A stretch of 64,000 bases of DNA, taken from contig CAZPVD010000002.1 in the NCBI GenBank assembly GCA_964589935.1, positions 1-64,000 of the forward strand. Direction: 5' to 3'. The notes below the pieces were generated by a model that saw only the letters and a list, made by a program, of their open reading frames with translations, searched no databases and was not told the origin of the DNA. The translations under genes were made by a program, and so were the position numbers. Below are positions 51,006 through 59,419 of the stretch, one piece after another (the stretch's first letter is position 1; each line of letters begins with the position of its first letter). This DNA comes from VHCN01 sp964589935. GTDB taxonomy: Bacteria > Verrucomicrobiota > Verrucomicrobiia > Limisphaerales > VHCN01.

Positions 51006-52673
51006 GTGCCCGTCACTGACCACATCCGCTCGAAGCTCGCGCGGGTGCCGCACAAGCCCGGCGTGTATCTGCACAAGGACCGCTTCGGCACGGTCATCTA
51101 CGTCGGCAAGGCGCGCGACTTGCGCAAACGCGTGGGCCAGTATTTCCAGTCCTCGCGCCGCAACGGCTGGGACCTCAAGTTCAACGCGCTCGTGGACGCG
51201 ATCCATGACTTCGATTTCCATGTCGTGCGCAGCGAGCCGGAGGCGCTGTTGCTCGAAGGCAAGCTCATCAAGGAATTCCACCCGCGCTACAACATCAGTT
51301 TCCGCGACGACAAGCGCTTCCTGCTGCTCAAGGTGAACCTGAACGATCCCATCCCGCGCTTCACGCTCACGCGGCTGCGCGTGGATGACGGCGCACGTTA
51401 CTTCGGCCCCTTCGCCGGCAGCGGCGCGCTGCGGCGCACGCTCGACCTCGTGCGGCACAAGTTCAACCTGCGCGGCTGCCGCCCGCTCACGCCCACCGAG
51501 GCGGATTACAAGCACTGCCTCTACGCGCACCTCAAGGTCTGCACCGCGCCGTGCATCGGCAACGTCACGCGCGAGCAGTATCTCATGCAGGTGAATGCCG
51601 CGTGCGATTTCCTCGCCGGCCAGTGCGAGGAAATGGCCGGTCAAATCGAGGAGCAAATGAAGAAGGCCGCCGCCGCGCAGGACTTCGAGCGCGCCGCCGA
51701 ACTGCGCGACCTGCTCAACGACCTGCACAGCGCGACGAAGAAGACGCGCGAATTCGTCCGCGTGCCCTATTCGCTGCCCGTTTCGATCAACCCGGAGCGC
51801 GACCTCGAGGAACTGGCGAAGGTGCTCGGCCTGCCCGTGCCGCCGCGGCGCATCGAGGGCTTCGACATCTCGAACATCAGCGGCACGTTCGCCGTGGCAT
51901 CGCTCGTGAGTTTCAAAAACGGCCGGCCCGACCGCGCGAATTACCGGCGGTTCAAGATGAAAACGGTGACGGGCCAGGACGATTTCGCGTGCATGGCGGA
52001 GACGATTCACAGGCGCTATTCGCGATTGCTCAAGGAAGCGAGAGGTGGGAGGCGAGAGGCCGGTGAGGAAGGTGGCGAGGCGATCCCGCAGGAGTTGCAG
52101 AAGCTCGTGGATGAAGTCAGCGCGAAGGTGCGGGCGGGCAAGTCCACGAAAGGCGAAGATGGAAGATCGAAGATGGAGGATGGAAACGCGGCGGCGTCAT
52201 CTTCCATCCTCCACACTCCATCCTCGCTGCCGGATTTGATTCTGATTGATGGCGGCAAAGGCCAGCTCAACGCCGCGTGCGAGGAGTTAAAAAAACTCGG
52301 CCTCGAAAAGATTCCCGTCATCGGCCTCGCAAAGGAGTTCGAGGAAATTTACCAACGCGGCACGAGCGCGCCGCTTCGGCTCGGCCTCGATCATCCGGCG
52401 GTAAAGTTGCTCCAGCGCGTTCGCGACGAATCGCATCGCGTCGCCAATAGTTACAACGCGCAACTGCGATTGAAAAAAATCTCCGAGAGCGTCCTCGACG
52501 AATTTCCCGGCATCGGCGGGGCGCGCAAACAGGCGCTGCTGAAAAAATTCGGCAGCATCCACCGCCTGCGCCTCGCGACCGTTGAACAGATCGCGGCAGT
52601 TCCCGGCTTCGGGGGCAAAGCCGCTGCGGAATTAAAGGCGTTTCTTGAGGCGCGATCAGTGCCGACGCGTTGA
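51006..52673 (+). CDS. uvrC: excinuclease ABC subunit C
   Basis: GTG at 51006 gives 555 residues. The GIY-YIG domain is at the N-terminus (PGVYLHKDRFGTVIYVGKARDLRKR), then UVR and the C-terminal RNase H-like nuclease (LPDLILIDGGKGQLNAACEEL) and helix-hairpin-helix (IGGARKQALLKKFGS). About 55 residues around 340-405, between RLLKEARGG and SLPDLILIDGG, are repeat-derived. It cuts on both sides of bulky DNA lesions with UvrAB. An upstream in-frame start at 50958 is in the repeat and unlikely. Confidence 0.92.
   Translation: MPVTDHIRSKLARVPHKPGVYLHKDRFGTVIYVGKARDLRKRVGQYFQSSRRNGWDLKFNALVDAIHDFDFHVVRSEPEALLLEGKLIKEFHPRYNISFRDDKRFLLLKVNLNDPIPRFTLTRLRVDDGARYFGPFAGSGALRRTLDLVRHKFNLRGCRPLTPTEADYKHCLYAHLKVCTAPCIGNVTREQYLMQVNAACDFLAGQCEEMAGQIEEQMKKAAAAQDFERAAELRDLLNDLHSATKKTREFVRVPYSLPVSINPERDLEELAKVLGLPVPPRRIEGFDISNISGTFAVASLVSFKNGRPDRANYRRFKMKTVTGQDDFACMAETIHRRYSRLLKEARGGRREAGEEGGEAIPQELQKLVDEVSAKVRAGKSTKGEDGRSKMEDGNAAASSSILHTPSSLPDLILIDGGKGQLNAACEELKKLGLEKIPVIGLAKEFEEIYQRGTSAPLRLGLDHPAVKLLQRVRDESHRVANSYNAQLRLKKISESVLDEFPGIGGARKQALLKKFGSIHRLRLATVEQIAAVPGFGGKAAAELKAFLEARSVPTR
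52155..52226. repeat. GAAGATGGAAGATCGAAGATGG palindrome inside uvrC
   Basis: An AG-rich arm (52155-52185, words GAAGATGGAAGAT and GGAGGATGG) and a CT-rich arm (52198-52226, CATCTTCCATCCTCC) face each other and can pair. The frame is kept through it, so the protein gains about 25 residues (GEDGRSKMEDG, then ILHTPSS). Another purine stretch with GAGAGGTGGGAGGCGAGAGG-type words lies at about 52039-52060. Confidence 0.75.
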
Positions 52674-52698
52674 CACGGCGCGGGCTTTCAAAGCCAGT

Positions 52699-53388
52699 TC
52701 ACTTGACGTGATGCAGCAGCGCCGGCGCGGCGAGAAGGGCCATGAACACCATCAACGTGATGAGGACAAGCACGGCCGCGTTCAGAACAAATACACCGGC
52801 TCCGACGCAGGCGCGGCGATACCGCGGCCACCTTTCCGAGCGGCATTCCAACAGGACGAGCGCGAGCACGAGCGCGCCGCAGATGATGACGTTGTGCTCG
52901 CCAGCAAAGCGCGCCAAACCGTAAATCGCCGGCAGCACCATGCCTGCCTCCTGGCAAATCTGCTGGAGCTTCGGAAACAGAAATATCATCGAAAAAAACC
53001 AAAGGACGACGGCGGGCAGCAGAAACACGGCCGCCTTGAGATAGGTTGCCCAGCGGGGTTCGATGTTTGAGTTTGGATGGGATGTGTTCATGTTTGTCGC
53101 AAGGGATGGATTTGGAATGCCCGCCAGCGTAAGAAGGATGCCTTTGACCCGGTCGAATGTTGCACTTGCCCCACCCACCTTGGCGAATTCCGTCTTCAAT
53201 GCGCCGGCCCGGCCGATTTGCTGAACAGCCGCATCGAAAGCCTGCGTCTCGCCCGAACCTGACCGCATCTGCTGCCCGATCTCCTCGCGCAGATGGCTCT
53301 CCAATTCGTCGAGCACGTCTTGAGATTTGATTCCGCCAGCGGTCATCTGCCGCCGCCATTCGGAGATTGCCCGGTCAAGGTCAAACAT
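52699..53388 (-). CDS. membrane protein with N-terminal permease-prefix-like domain
   Basis: The 229-residue protein has a soluble N-terminus (AISEWRRQMTAGGIKSQDVLDE and EIGQQMRSGSGETQ, typical of permease-prefix or DUF1700-type domains) and three or four membrane helices (FLLPAVVLWFFSMIFLF, NVIICGALVLALVLL, VFVLNAAVLVLITLMVFMALLA). It overlaps the PadR gene by 8 bases on the same strand. Such PadR partners are often repressed by PadR or sense membrane stress. Confidence 0.75.
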   Translation of the reverse strand: MFDLDRAISEWRRQMTAGGIKSQDVLDELESHLREEIGQQMRSGSGETQAFDAAVQQIGRAGALKTEFAKVGGASATFDRVKGILLTLAGIPNPSLATNMNTSHPNSNIEPRWATYLKAAVFLLPAVVLWFFSMIFLFPKLQQICQEAGMVLPAIYGLARFAGEHNVIICGALVLALVLLECRSERWPRYRRACVGAGVFVLNAAVLVLITLMVFMALLAAPALLHHVK

Positions 53389-53713
53389 ATCGTTCCTTCC
53401 ACAACCGCGTCAGGACTCCGTGGACTTTCAGCCATTGTGCGCGCTGCTCGCTCAACGCCGTTTTGCCGTCCTTCTTGAGCGAGTAGTATTTGCGCTTCCG
53501 GCCATTCTCGATTTTCACCCAGCGCGACTTGATCCAGCCGTTGTTTTCCATCCGGTGCAGAACCGGGTAGAGCATGCCGTCGGACCATTGCAGGTGGTTG
53601 TCCGAGCGTGCGCGGACTTCCTGGATGATCGCGTAGCCGTAGCTCTCGCCCTTCGAGAGCAGCGACAGGATCAACGCCTCCGCGGAGGCCGCCACAAGCT
53701 CTTTCGGAATCAT
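53381..53713 (-). CDS. PadR family transcriptional regulator
   Basis: ATG at 53713 gives 110 residues (MIPKELVAASAEALILSLLS). The winged-helix core GESYGYAIIQEVRARS, LQWSDGMLYPVLHRMENNGW, and C-terminal LKVHGVLTRLWKERY are typical. An in-frame ATG at 53728 lies inside the palindromic operator and upstream of the predicted transcription start, so it is rejected. It is co-transcribed with the membrane protein. Confidence 0.9.
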   Translation of the reverse strand: MIPKELVAASAEALILSLLSKGESYGYAIIQEVRARSDNHLQWSDGMLYPVLHRMENNGWIKSRWVKIENGRKRKYYSLKKDGKTALSEQRAQWLKVHGVLTRLWKERYV

Positions 53714-53719
53714 GCCCAA

Positions 53720-53748
53720 CACATACATAGCTTCCCTATGTATGTCAA
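53720..53748 (-). promoter_or_regulatory. padR promoter with perfect palindromic operator
   Basis: On the minus strand, a -35 TTGACA (53748-53743), 17-base spacer, and a TATGTG -10 (53725-53720) are visible. Between and across them lies a perfect palindrome of 10-base arms, ACATACATAG and CTATGTATGT, separated by five bases (53721-53745). The expected transcript start is at about 53713, the A of the padR ATG, so the mRNA may be leaderless. Confidence 0.7.
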
Positions 53749-53783
53749 AAGAAAAATTCCAAGGATAACCTCCGGCAGGCGGG

Positions 53784-54887
53784 TCAGATGCCTTCGGCGA
53801 TGGAAGGCGGCGGCTCGTGCATCACCGCCACCTCGGGCGCAAGGTGGTCCCCTTCGCGGGCCAGCACGCGGTATTGGCGGATCTGGAATGAAACTTCCGC
53901 GCCGTCAGAGAGGCCATGCTGCGCGTATTCCTCCTTCGTCATGCGCGCGCGAATGGTGAGGCCGGAGGGCAACTCAAGCTCGAGCCGCAACAGCACGCCG
54001 AGAAAAAACGTGTGCCGCAACACGGCGCGGTAGCGGAACTGCGCGAGGTCGCGCGAAATTTGCACCGCGTAGGGGCGAAAGCCGATGCGCAGCTTCTGGC
54101 CCTGTTTCAATCCGTGCGGAGGGAACTCGATTTCGCCGAGGCGCGCCGCGCCGTCACGGACTTCGCATTCAAGCACGTTCATCACGCCTATGAAACGCGC
54201 AACGAACTCGTTCGACGGCTGTTCATAGACTTCGCGCGGCGTGCCGATCTGCTCGAGCCTGCCGCGCGAAAAAATCACGATGCGGTTCGACACTTCAAGA
54301 GCCTCCTCCTGATCGTGCGTGACGAAGAGCGTGGTCACGTTCAGCTCGTGGTGCAGCGTGACGAGCCACTCGCGAAGCTCCTGGCGGATTTTGGCGTCCA
54401 CCGCGCCGAACGGCTCGTCGAGCAGCAGCACGCTGGGCTTGGGCGCGAGCGCACGGGCGATGGCCACGCGCTGGCGCTGTCCGCCGGAGAGTTGGTGCGG
54501 ATAGCGCTTCTGCAAGCCGTCGAGACCGAACAGCGACAGCAGCTCCGCCACACGCGCCTTGATTTCTGTGGACTTCCATTTTTTGATCTTGAGGCCGAAC
54601 GCGATGTTGTCGAACACGTTCATGCTCTTGAACAGCGCGTAGCTCTGGAACACGAAACCGATGTTGCGCTCCTGCACGGAAACATTATTAACGCGCTGGC
54701 CGCGGATGAGGATGTCGCCCTCGGTGGGCATCTCGAGGCCGGCGATCATACGCAACACAGTCGTCTTGCCGCCGCCGCTGGGGCCGAGCAGGCCAACGAG
54801 TTCGCCGTCGCGCACGGAGAAGCTGACATTGCTCACCGCGGCTGTTTCGCCGAATCGCTTGGAGACGTTTTTGAGTTCGATGCCCAT
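53784..54887 (-). CDS. cysA: sulfate ABC transporter ATP-binding protein
   Basis: ATG at 54887 gives 367 residues with Walker A GPSGGGKT (35-42), Q-loop FVFQSYALF, signature LSGGQRQR, Walker B LLLDEPFGAVDA, and a C-terminal TOBE-like regulatory domain. It energises sulfate/thiosulfate uptake. cysW and cysT lie upstream on the same strand. An earlier in-frame start is inside cysW and rejected. Confidence 0.93.
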   Translation of the reverse strand: MGIELKNVSKRFGETAAVSNVSFSVRDGELVGLLGPSGGGKTTVLRMIAGLEMPTEGDILIRGQRVNNVSVQERNIGFVFQSYALFKSMNVFDNIAFGLKIKKWKSTEIKARVAELLSLFGLDGLQKRYPHQLSGGQRQRVAIARALAPKPSVLLLDEPFGAVDAKIRQELREWLVTLHHELNVTTLFVTHDQEEALEVSNRIVIFSRGRLEQIGTPREVYEQPSNEFVARFIGVMNVLECEVRDGAARLGEIEFPPHGLKQGQKLRIGFRPYAVQISRDLAQFRYRAVLRHTFFLGVLLRLELELPSGLTIRARMTKEEYAQHGLSDGAEVSFQIRQYRVLAREGDHLAPEVAVMHEPPPSIAEGI

Positions 54888-54903
54888 TGCGTTGAGGCGG
54901 TGT

Positions 54904-55815
54904 TCAGAATTCGGCGTTTGGAATTTCCGCAGCGGCGTGCTGCGCGAGCTCCTGTTCGCGATGCTGCTTCCATTCGAGGACTGTCTTGATGCCCAGCGTG
55001 ACGAGCGCCAGCAGCGCGAGGACGCTTGCGATGGCAAAGGCGGCCGCGCCGTTGTATTCGTTGTAGAGCTTCTCCACGCGCAGCGGCATCGTGTCCGTCT
55101 GTCCGGTGATGTGGCCGCTCACGACCGAGACCGCGCCGAACTCGCCCATCGCGCGCGCGTTGCAGAGGATGATGCCGTAGAGAAGGCCCCATTTCACCGA
55201 CGGCAGCGTGACGTGCCAGAACGTCTGCCAGCCGTTTGCGCCGAGCGTGAGCGCGGCCTGCTCCTGATCCGTGCCGGTCGCCTGCATCACAGGAATCAAC
55301 TCGCGCGCCACAAACGGGAACGTGACGAACACCGTCGCAATCACGATGCCCGGCACTGCGAAGATGATCTTGATGTCGTGCCGGTCGAGCCATTCGCCGC
55401 AGTAGCCCTGAAGGCCGAACAGCAGGACAAACATCAGGCCTGACACCACCGGCGACACTGAGAACGGCAGGTCAATGAGCGTGATGAGCAGCGTCTTGCC
55501 GCGAAACTCGAACTTCGCGATGGCCCAGGCGGCGGCGATGCCAAACACGACATTCAACGGAACGGTGATGGCCGCCGTGAGCAGCGTCAGCTTCATCGCC
55601 GCCCACGAGTCGGGATGCGTGAGCGCCTTCACGTAGGCGCCGCAGCCTTTTGCGAATGCCTGTGCGAACACGTTCACCAGCGGCAGCAGCAGGAACACGA
55701 CCGCGAACACAAGCGCAACCGCGATGAGCGTCCATTTCACGAACGGCGCCTCTTCGGTGCCGCGGCGCGATTTCGTGCGGTGGCCGGTCAGTTGGGATTT
55801 TGCCGTGCCAGCCAT
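54904..55815 (-). CDS. cysW: sulfate ABC transporter permease subunit
   Basis: ATG at 55815 gives 303 residues with six membrane helices and the permease EAA-loop region (EQAALTLGANGWQTFWHVTLPSV). The pattern TVLEWKQHREQ at the end is typical. It pairs with CysT in the sulfate channel. It begins one base from the cysT stop. Confidence 0.92.
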   Translation of the reverse strand: MAGTAKSQLTGHRTKSRRGTEEAPFVKWTLIAVALVFAVVFLLLPLVNVFAQAFAKGCGAYVKALTHPDSWAAMKLTLLTAAITVPLNVVFGIAAAWAIAKFEFRGKTLLITLIDLPFSVSPVVSGLMFVLLFGLQGYCGEWLDRHDIKIIFAVPGIVIATVFVTFPFVARELIPVMQATGTDQEQAALTLGANGWQTFWHVTLPSVKWGLLYGIILCNARAMGEFGAVSVVSGHITGQTDTMPLRVEKLYNEYNGAAAFAIASVLALLALVTLGIKTVLEWKQHREQELAQHAAAEIPNAEF

Positions 55816-55816
55816 G

Positions 55817-56641
55817 TTACTTGTTGAAACGGCCCGCCCACTGTTCGAGCGCGTTGATGACGGCGAGGAGCGCAAACGAAATCACCATCAGCACCACCGC
55901 GAGCGCGATGGCGCCGGCGTAGTCGTATTCCTCCAGCCGCATCACAATGAGATACGGCGCGATCTCGGTCTTGAACGGAAGGTTGCCGGAGATGAAAACA
56001 ACCGAGCCGTATTCGCCGATGGCGCGCGCGAACGCGAGCGCGAAGCCCGTCACGACGGTTGGCAGCAGCGTCGGCGCGATGACGCTGCAAAACGTCCGCA
56101 GCCGGCTCGCGCCGAGCGACGCCGCGGCTTCCTCGATTTCGGGCTCCATGTTTTCGAGCACGGGCTGCAACGTGCGGACGACGAATGGCATTCCCACAAA
56201 CGTGAGCGCGATGACGACACCGAGCGGCGTGAAGGCGCCGTTGATGCCGAGAGGCACGAGGAATTTTCCAAGCCAGCCGTTGGCGGCGAAAAGATTGGCG
56301 AGCGTCAGGCCCGCGACCGCCGTCGGCAGCGCGAAGGGAAAATCCACGAGCGCGTCAATGAGCCTTCGCCCCGGAAACTCGTATCGCACGAGCACCCACG
56401 CGAGCAGCGTGCCAAAGATCGAGTTCGCCAGCGCGGCAAAAAGCGACGCGCCAAACGTGAGCTGGTATGCCGCCAGCGCGCGCTCGGTTGTCGCGAGCCG
56501 CCAGAAATCGGTCCATGAAAGGCCGAACGCCTTGAGAAACAGCGCCTCGATGGGAATGAGCACGATCACGCTCAGATAGAAGAGCGTGAAGCCCATCGTC
56601 AGGCCGAAGCCCGGCAGCACGTTGAATTTCTTTTCCGCCAT
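55817..56641 (-). CDS. cysT: sulfate ABC transporter permease subunit
   Basis: The 274-residue protein has the CysT pattern (FNVLPGFGLTMGFTLFYLSV) and EAA-type loop EEAAASLGASRLRTFCSVIAP. It forms the other half of the sulfate permease. Its gene follows the binding-protein gene on the same strand, 83 bases from it. Confidence 0.92.
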   Translation of the reverse strand: MAEKKFNVLPGFGLTMGFTLFYLSVIVLIPIEALFLKAFGLSWTDFWRLATTERALAAYQLTFGASLFAALANSIFGTLLAWVLVRYEFPGRRLIDALVDFPFALPTAVAGLTLANLFAANGWLGKFLVPLGINGAFTPLGVVIALTFVGMPFVVRTLQPVLENMEPEIEEAAASLGASRLRTFCSVIAPTLLPTVVTGFALAFARAIGEYGSVVFISGNLPFKTEIAPYLIVMRLEEYDYAGAIALAVVLMVISFALLAVINALEQWAGRFNK

Positions 56642-56724
56642 GCCAGAAATGAAGCGCGCGCGAATCTAGCTGAGTTCCGACGTTCCGGGCAATGGCGATG
56701 CGAGGTGGGTGGCGCGTGTTGATA

Positions 56725-57726
56725 TCATCGGTTTCTGCGTTGGATCTGGTCGAAGGTGCCGCCCTCGGCGAAGTGCGCCTTCTGCGCCTTCTGCCAACCG
56801 CCGAAAAGTTCATCAATGGTGAACAAGTTGACCTTTGGAAACTGGCTGGCGAATTTCGCCGCGACGGTTTCATTGCGCGGCCGGTAGAAATGTTTCGCGG
56901 CGATTTCCTGTCCCGCGGGAGTGTAAAGGAATTCGAGATAAGCCTGCGCCACGTCGCGCGTGCCGCGTTTGTTCGCCACCTTGTCCACGACGGCGACCGG
57001 CGGCTCGGCCAGAATGCTCATCGAGGGGACCACGATTTCAAACTCGCCCCTGCCGTGTTCCTTGACGGAAAGGATCGCCTCGTTCTCCCACGCGATGAGC
57101 ACGTCGCCGATGCCGCGCTGCACAAACGTCGTCGTCGCACCGCGCGCGCCGGTGTCCAGCACGGGCACGTTCCTGAAGAGCTTCGTGACAAACTCAACCG
57201 CCTTGCCCTCGTCATTGCCGGATTTTTTCAGTGCGTAGCCGAATGCGGCGAGGTAGTTCCACCGCGCGCCGCCGGAGGTCTTCGGATTGGGCGTGATGAC
57301 GGCGACGCCCGGCCTCAAGAGGTCGTCCCACTCCCTGATGCCCTTGGGATTTCCCTTTCGCACGAGGAACACGATCGTGCTCGTGTAGGGCGAGCTGTTG
57401 TCTGGAAGGCGCTTCTGCCAGTCGGCCGGCAGGGCGCGCGCGTTGGCCGAAATCATGTCAATGTCGTAGGCGAGCGCGAGCGTGACGACGTCGGCCTGCA
57501 GGCCGTCAATGACGCTGCGGGCCTGCTTGCCCGATCCGCCGTGCGATTGCTGGATGATGACGGTGTCGCCGGTTTTTTCCTTCCACTGCTTCGCAAAGGC
57601 CGCGTTGAACTCCTGATACAATTCGCGCGTGGGGTCGTAGGAAACGTTCAGAAGTTTGATGTCCTTCGCAACGCCGCCCAACGGCAGCAACACGGCGAGC
57701 GCAACGAGGATGACAGTCGCTTTCAT
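56725..57726 (-). CDS. sbp: sulfate-binding protein, periplasmic
   Basis: ATG at 57726 gives 333 residues with a signal peptide (TVILVALAVLLPLGGVA). The mature part has the family's KLLNVSYDPTRELYQEFNAAF and VIIQQSHGGSGKQARSVIDGL, and RFGYALKKSG-type blocks. It binds sulfate and passes it to the permease. An in-frame ATG at 57756 would lengthen the leader. Confidence 0.93.
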   Translation of the reverse strand: MKATVILVALAVLLPLGGVAKDIKLLNVSYDPTRELYQEFNAAFAKQWKEKTGDTVIIQQSHGGSGKQARSVIDGLQADVVTLALAYDIDMISANARALPADWQKRLPDNSSPYTSTIVFLVRKGNPKGIREWDDLLRPGVAVITPNPKTSGGARWNYLAAFGYALKKSGNDEGKAVEFVTKLFRNVPVLDTGARGATTTFVQRGIGDVLIAWENEAILSVKEHGRGEFEIVVPSMSILAEPPVAVVDKVANKRGTRDVAQAYLEFLYTPAGQEIAAKHFYRPRNETVAAKFASQFPKVNLFTIDELFGGWQKAQKAHFAEGGTFDQIQRRNR

Positions 57727-57765
57727 CAAACGGACGAGTGGTGGCAAGTAAAACATGGCGGCTCC

Positions 57766-59283
57766 TCAAAAGGAAAGTTGAACGCGCGTGAACAGGACGT
57801 TTTCCGGCTGGCGTGTGACCGCCGCCGGGGCGGTCGTGCCCGCGCCGCCGCCACCGTCGAACGTCGTGCGCGCGAAGCTCGTCTTGAGCTGGATGTTCCG
57901 GTTGAGATACCAGTTCAGGCCCACGCCCCACGAGTGCGCCGCGCTGGCCGAGGTGGATGGATTCGCGAAATTCGGAAAGGCGTCTGCATCAATATGAAGT
58001 TCGGCGTAGCGGGCGACAAGTTGCCACGCGCCCCAGCCGCTGCTGGAAAAGCTGAATGATTTTTCAGGCGTCACGCCACCGCGATACGCCGCGGTCTCAC
58101 CGGTCAAAATCCACGAGCCGGTGATCTGCCAGCCGGTGTTTTCGATCCGCGCTGAAGTCAGCGGCGCTGTGCCCGTGCGCGTCACGCGCTGGTTGGAGAT
58201 AACATATTCGCCGAGAAAACCGACCGGGCCATTGTAATAATAGCCCTGCGGCGAAATCCGCCAGTGCGCGCCGTCCGCCGTCACCGCGCCAGTGCTCGGG
58301 TTGTAGGCGAAAAACTGTTGCTGCCCGTCGGTCGCGTAGCCCGCGAGCGTGCCGCCGGTCGTCGCCGGCAGCGCTCCCGTGCCGTGCTCGTTGCCGTAGC
58401 TGCCGCCAACGCCGAAGCCGACGCCGCGCAGGAATTCGGCAGACGACTGCTTGAACGGCTGGAAGAAAATGCGCCCGGCAAACTCCTTGTTGTCGTCCGT
58501 GTCCGCCATGCCGATGTTTCGCGCATCGCCGGAACCGTTGAACAGGCCCGCGGCGTAGCTCACGCGACCGTCGAGGACTTCGCCGTGCAGTAGAAAGCCG
58601 ATGTCGCGGTTGGGCGTGAGGCTCGTCGGCAACGCGCGCTCGTTAAAAAGCGTGTCCACGTCCACGACGAGTTGTTCGAGGCCGACGGGCGACTTGAACT
58701 TGCCGGCGCGCAGTTGCAGCGCGGGCCTGATGCGCCAGTTCAAATAGGCGTCGAAAATCTGCGGCGAACTGCCGCCGAAATCCGGCACGAACAGGAAGTC
58801 AAAATCGCGGAACACCGTTCCTTCGACAATCGGCCGCGCGCGCCGGATGAAAAAGCCGTCGTTGGCGGCGATGCCGTGGTCGTGGAGAAACGTGCGCGAA
58901 TCAATCTGCAAAACGCCACGCAACTTCAACGCGAAATTCTTGTCCGGCGAGGCAAAGGCAAAGCCGCGTCCGTCAATGGTAATTTGCGGCGCTGTCTTCA
59001 GCTTGGTCTCTTTCTCGTCCGCGTCGAGTTCGCGGTTGCGTTCGAGGATTTTGACTTTCTGCTCCAGCTCATCAATCCGTTTAATCAATTGCTCCGTGGC
59101 CGGAGCCGGATCCGCCGCCACGGTGGACGACGCAAAGCAGGCAAGAACGACAACTCTTTGCACAACGCCGAAGCGCAGCGAATTCACCTGTGTGCGCACG
59201 GCTTCGAGCCAGTCTGATGCGGTCAAACTCGCCCCGCCGGCACGCGTGGCGTCCACATTCTCGATTGTCAGTTTTGCAGTCAC
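57766..59283 (-). CDS. phosphate/sulfate-selective-type porin with OscA-like N-terminal extension
   Basis: The 505-residue protein is an OprO/OprP-type outer membrane porin: a coiled stretch (LIKRIDELEQKVKILERNREL), then the barrel (GVLQIDSRTFLHD, RPIVEGTVFRDFDFLFVPDFG, LRAGKFKSPVGLEQL) ending in an aromatic residue (LF). Its first 41 residues, with SDWLEAVRTQVNSLRFGVVQ, resemble OscA/DUF2292, a small sulfur-starvation protein, but the VHDGRVVQIE tail of that family is missing; a signal-like RVVVLACFASSTVAA follows instead. GTG 59163 could start the porin alone. It is the first gene of the sulfate operon. Confidence 0.85.
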   Translation of the reverse strand: MTAKLTIENVDATRAGGASLTASDWLEAVRTQVNSLRFGVVQRVVVLACFASSTVAADPAPATEQLIKRIDELEQKVKILERNRELDADEKETKLKTAPQITIDGRGFAFASPDKNFALKLRGVLQIDSRTFLHDHGIAANDGFFIRRARPIVEGTVFRDFDFLFVPDFGGSSPQIFDAYLNWRIRPALQLRAGKFKSPVGLEQLVVDVDTLFNERALPTSLTPNRDIGFLLHGEVLDGRVSYAAGLFNGSGDARNIGMADTDDNKEFAGRIFFQPFKQSSAEFLRGVGFGVGGSYGNEHGTGALPATTGGTLAGYATDGQQQFFAYNPSTGAVTADGAHWRISPQGYYYNGPVGFLGEYVISNQRVTRTGTAPLTSARIENTGWQITGSWILTGETAAYRGGVTPEKSFSFSSSGWGAWQLVARYAELHIDADAFPNFANPSTSASAAHSWGVGLNWYLNRNIQLKTSFARTTFDGGGGAGTTAPAAVTRQPENVLFTRVQLSF

Positions 59284-59419
59284 AACGACAACATGATCTC
59301 ATAATACTCTATAATGTCAATAGAGTTTATTTAGATTATTTGTAGCGGTTTTGTGGCCGAAAAATAATAATGCTACCGAATCCAATTGAATCCCGACTTT
59401 TTCAATGTAGAATTCCGCC
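59284..59419. promoter_or_regulatory. divergent promoter region between sulfate operon and rrf2 gene
   Basis: AT-rich, 136 bases. A 6-base inverted repeat ACTCTA / TAGAGT (59306-59311, 59321-59326) with a 9-base spacer overlaps a minus-strand TTGACA (59320-59315) directed at the porin and sulfate genes. TATTAT-like hexamers follow. This is the likely operator of the adjacent Rrf2 regulator, by position. Confidence 0.45.
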
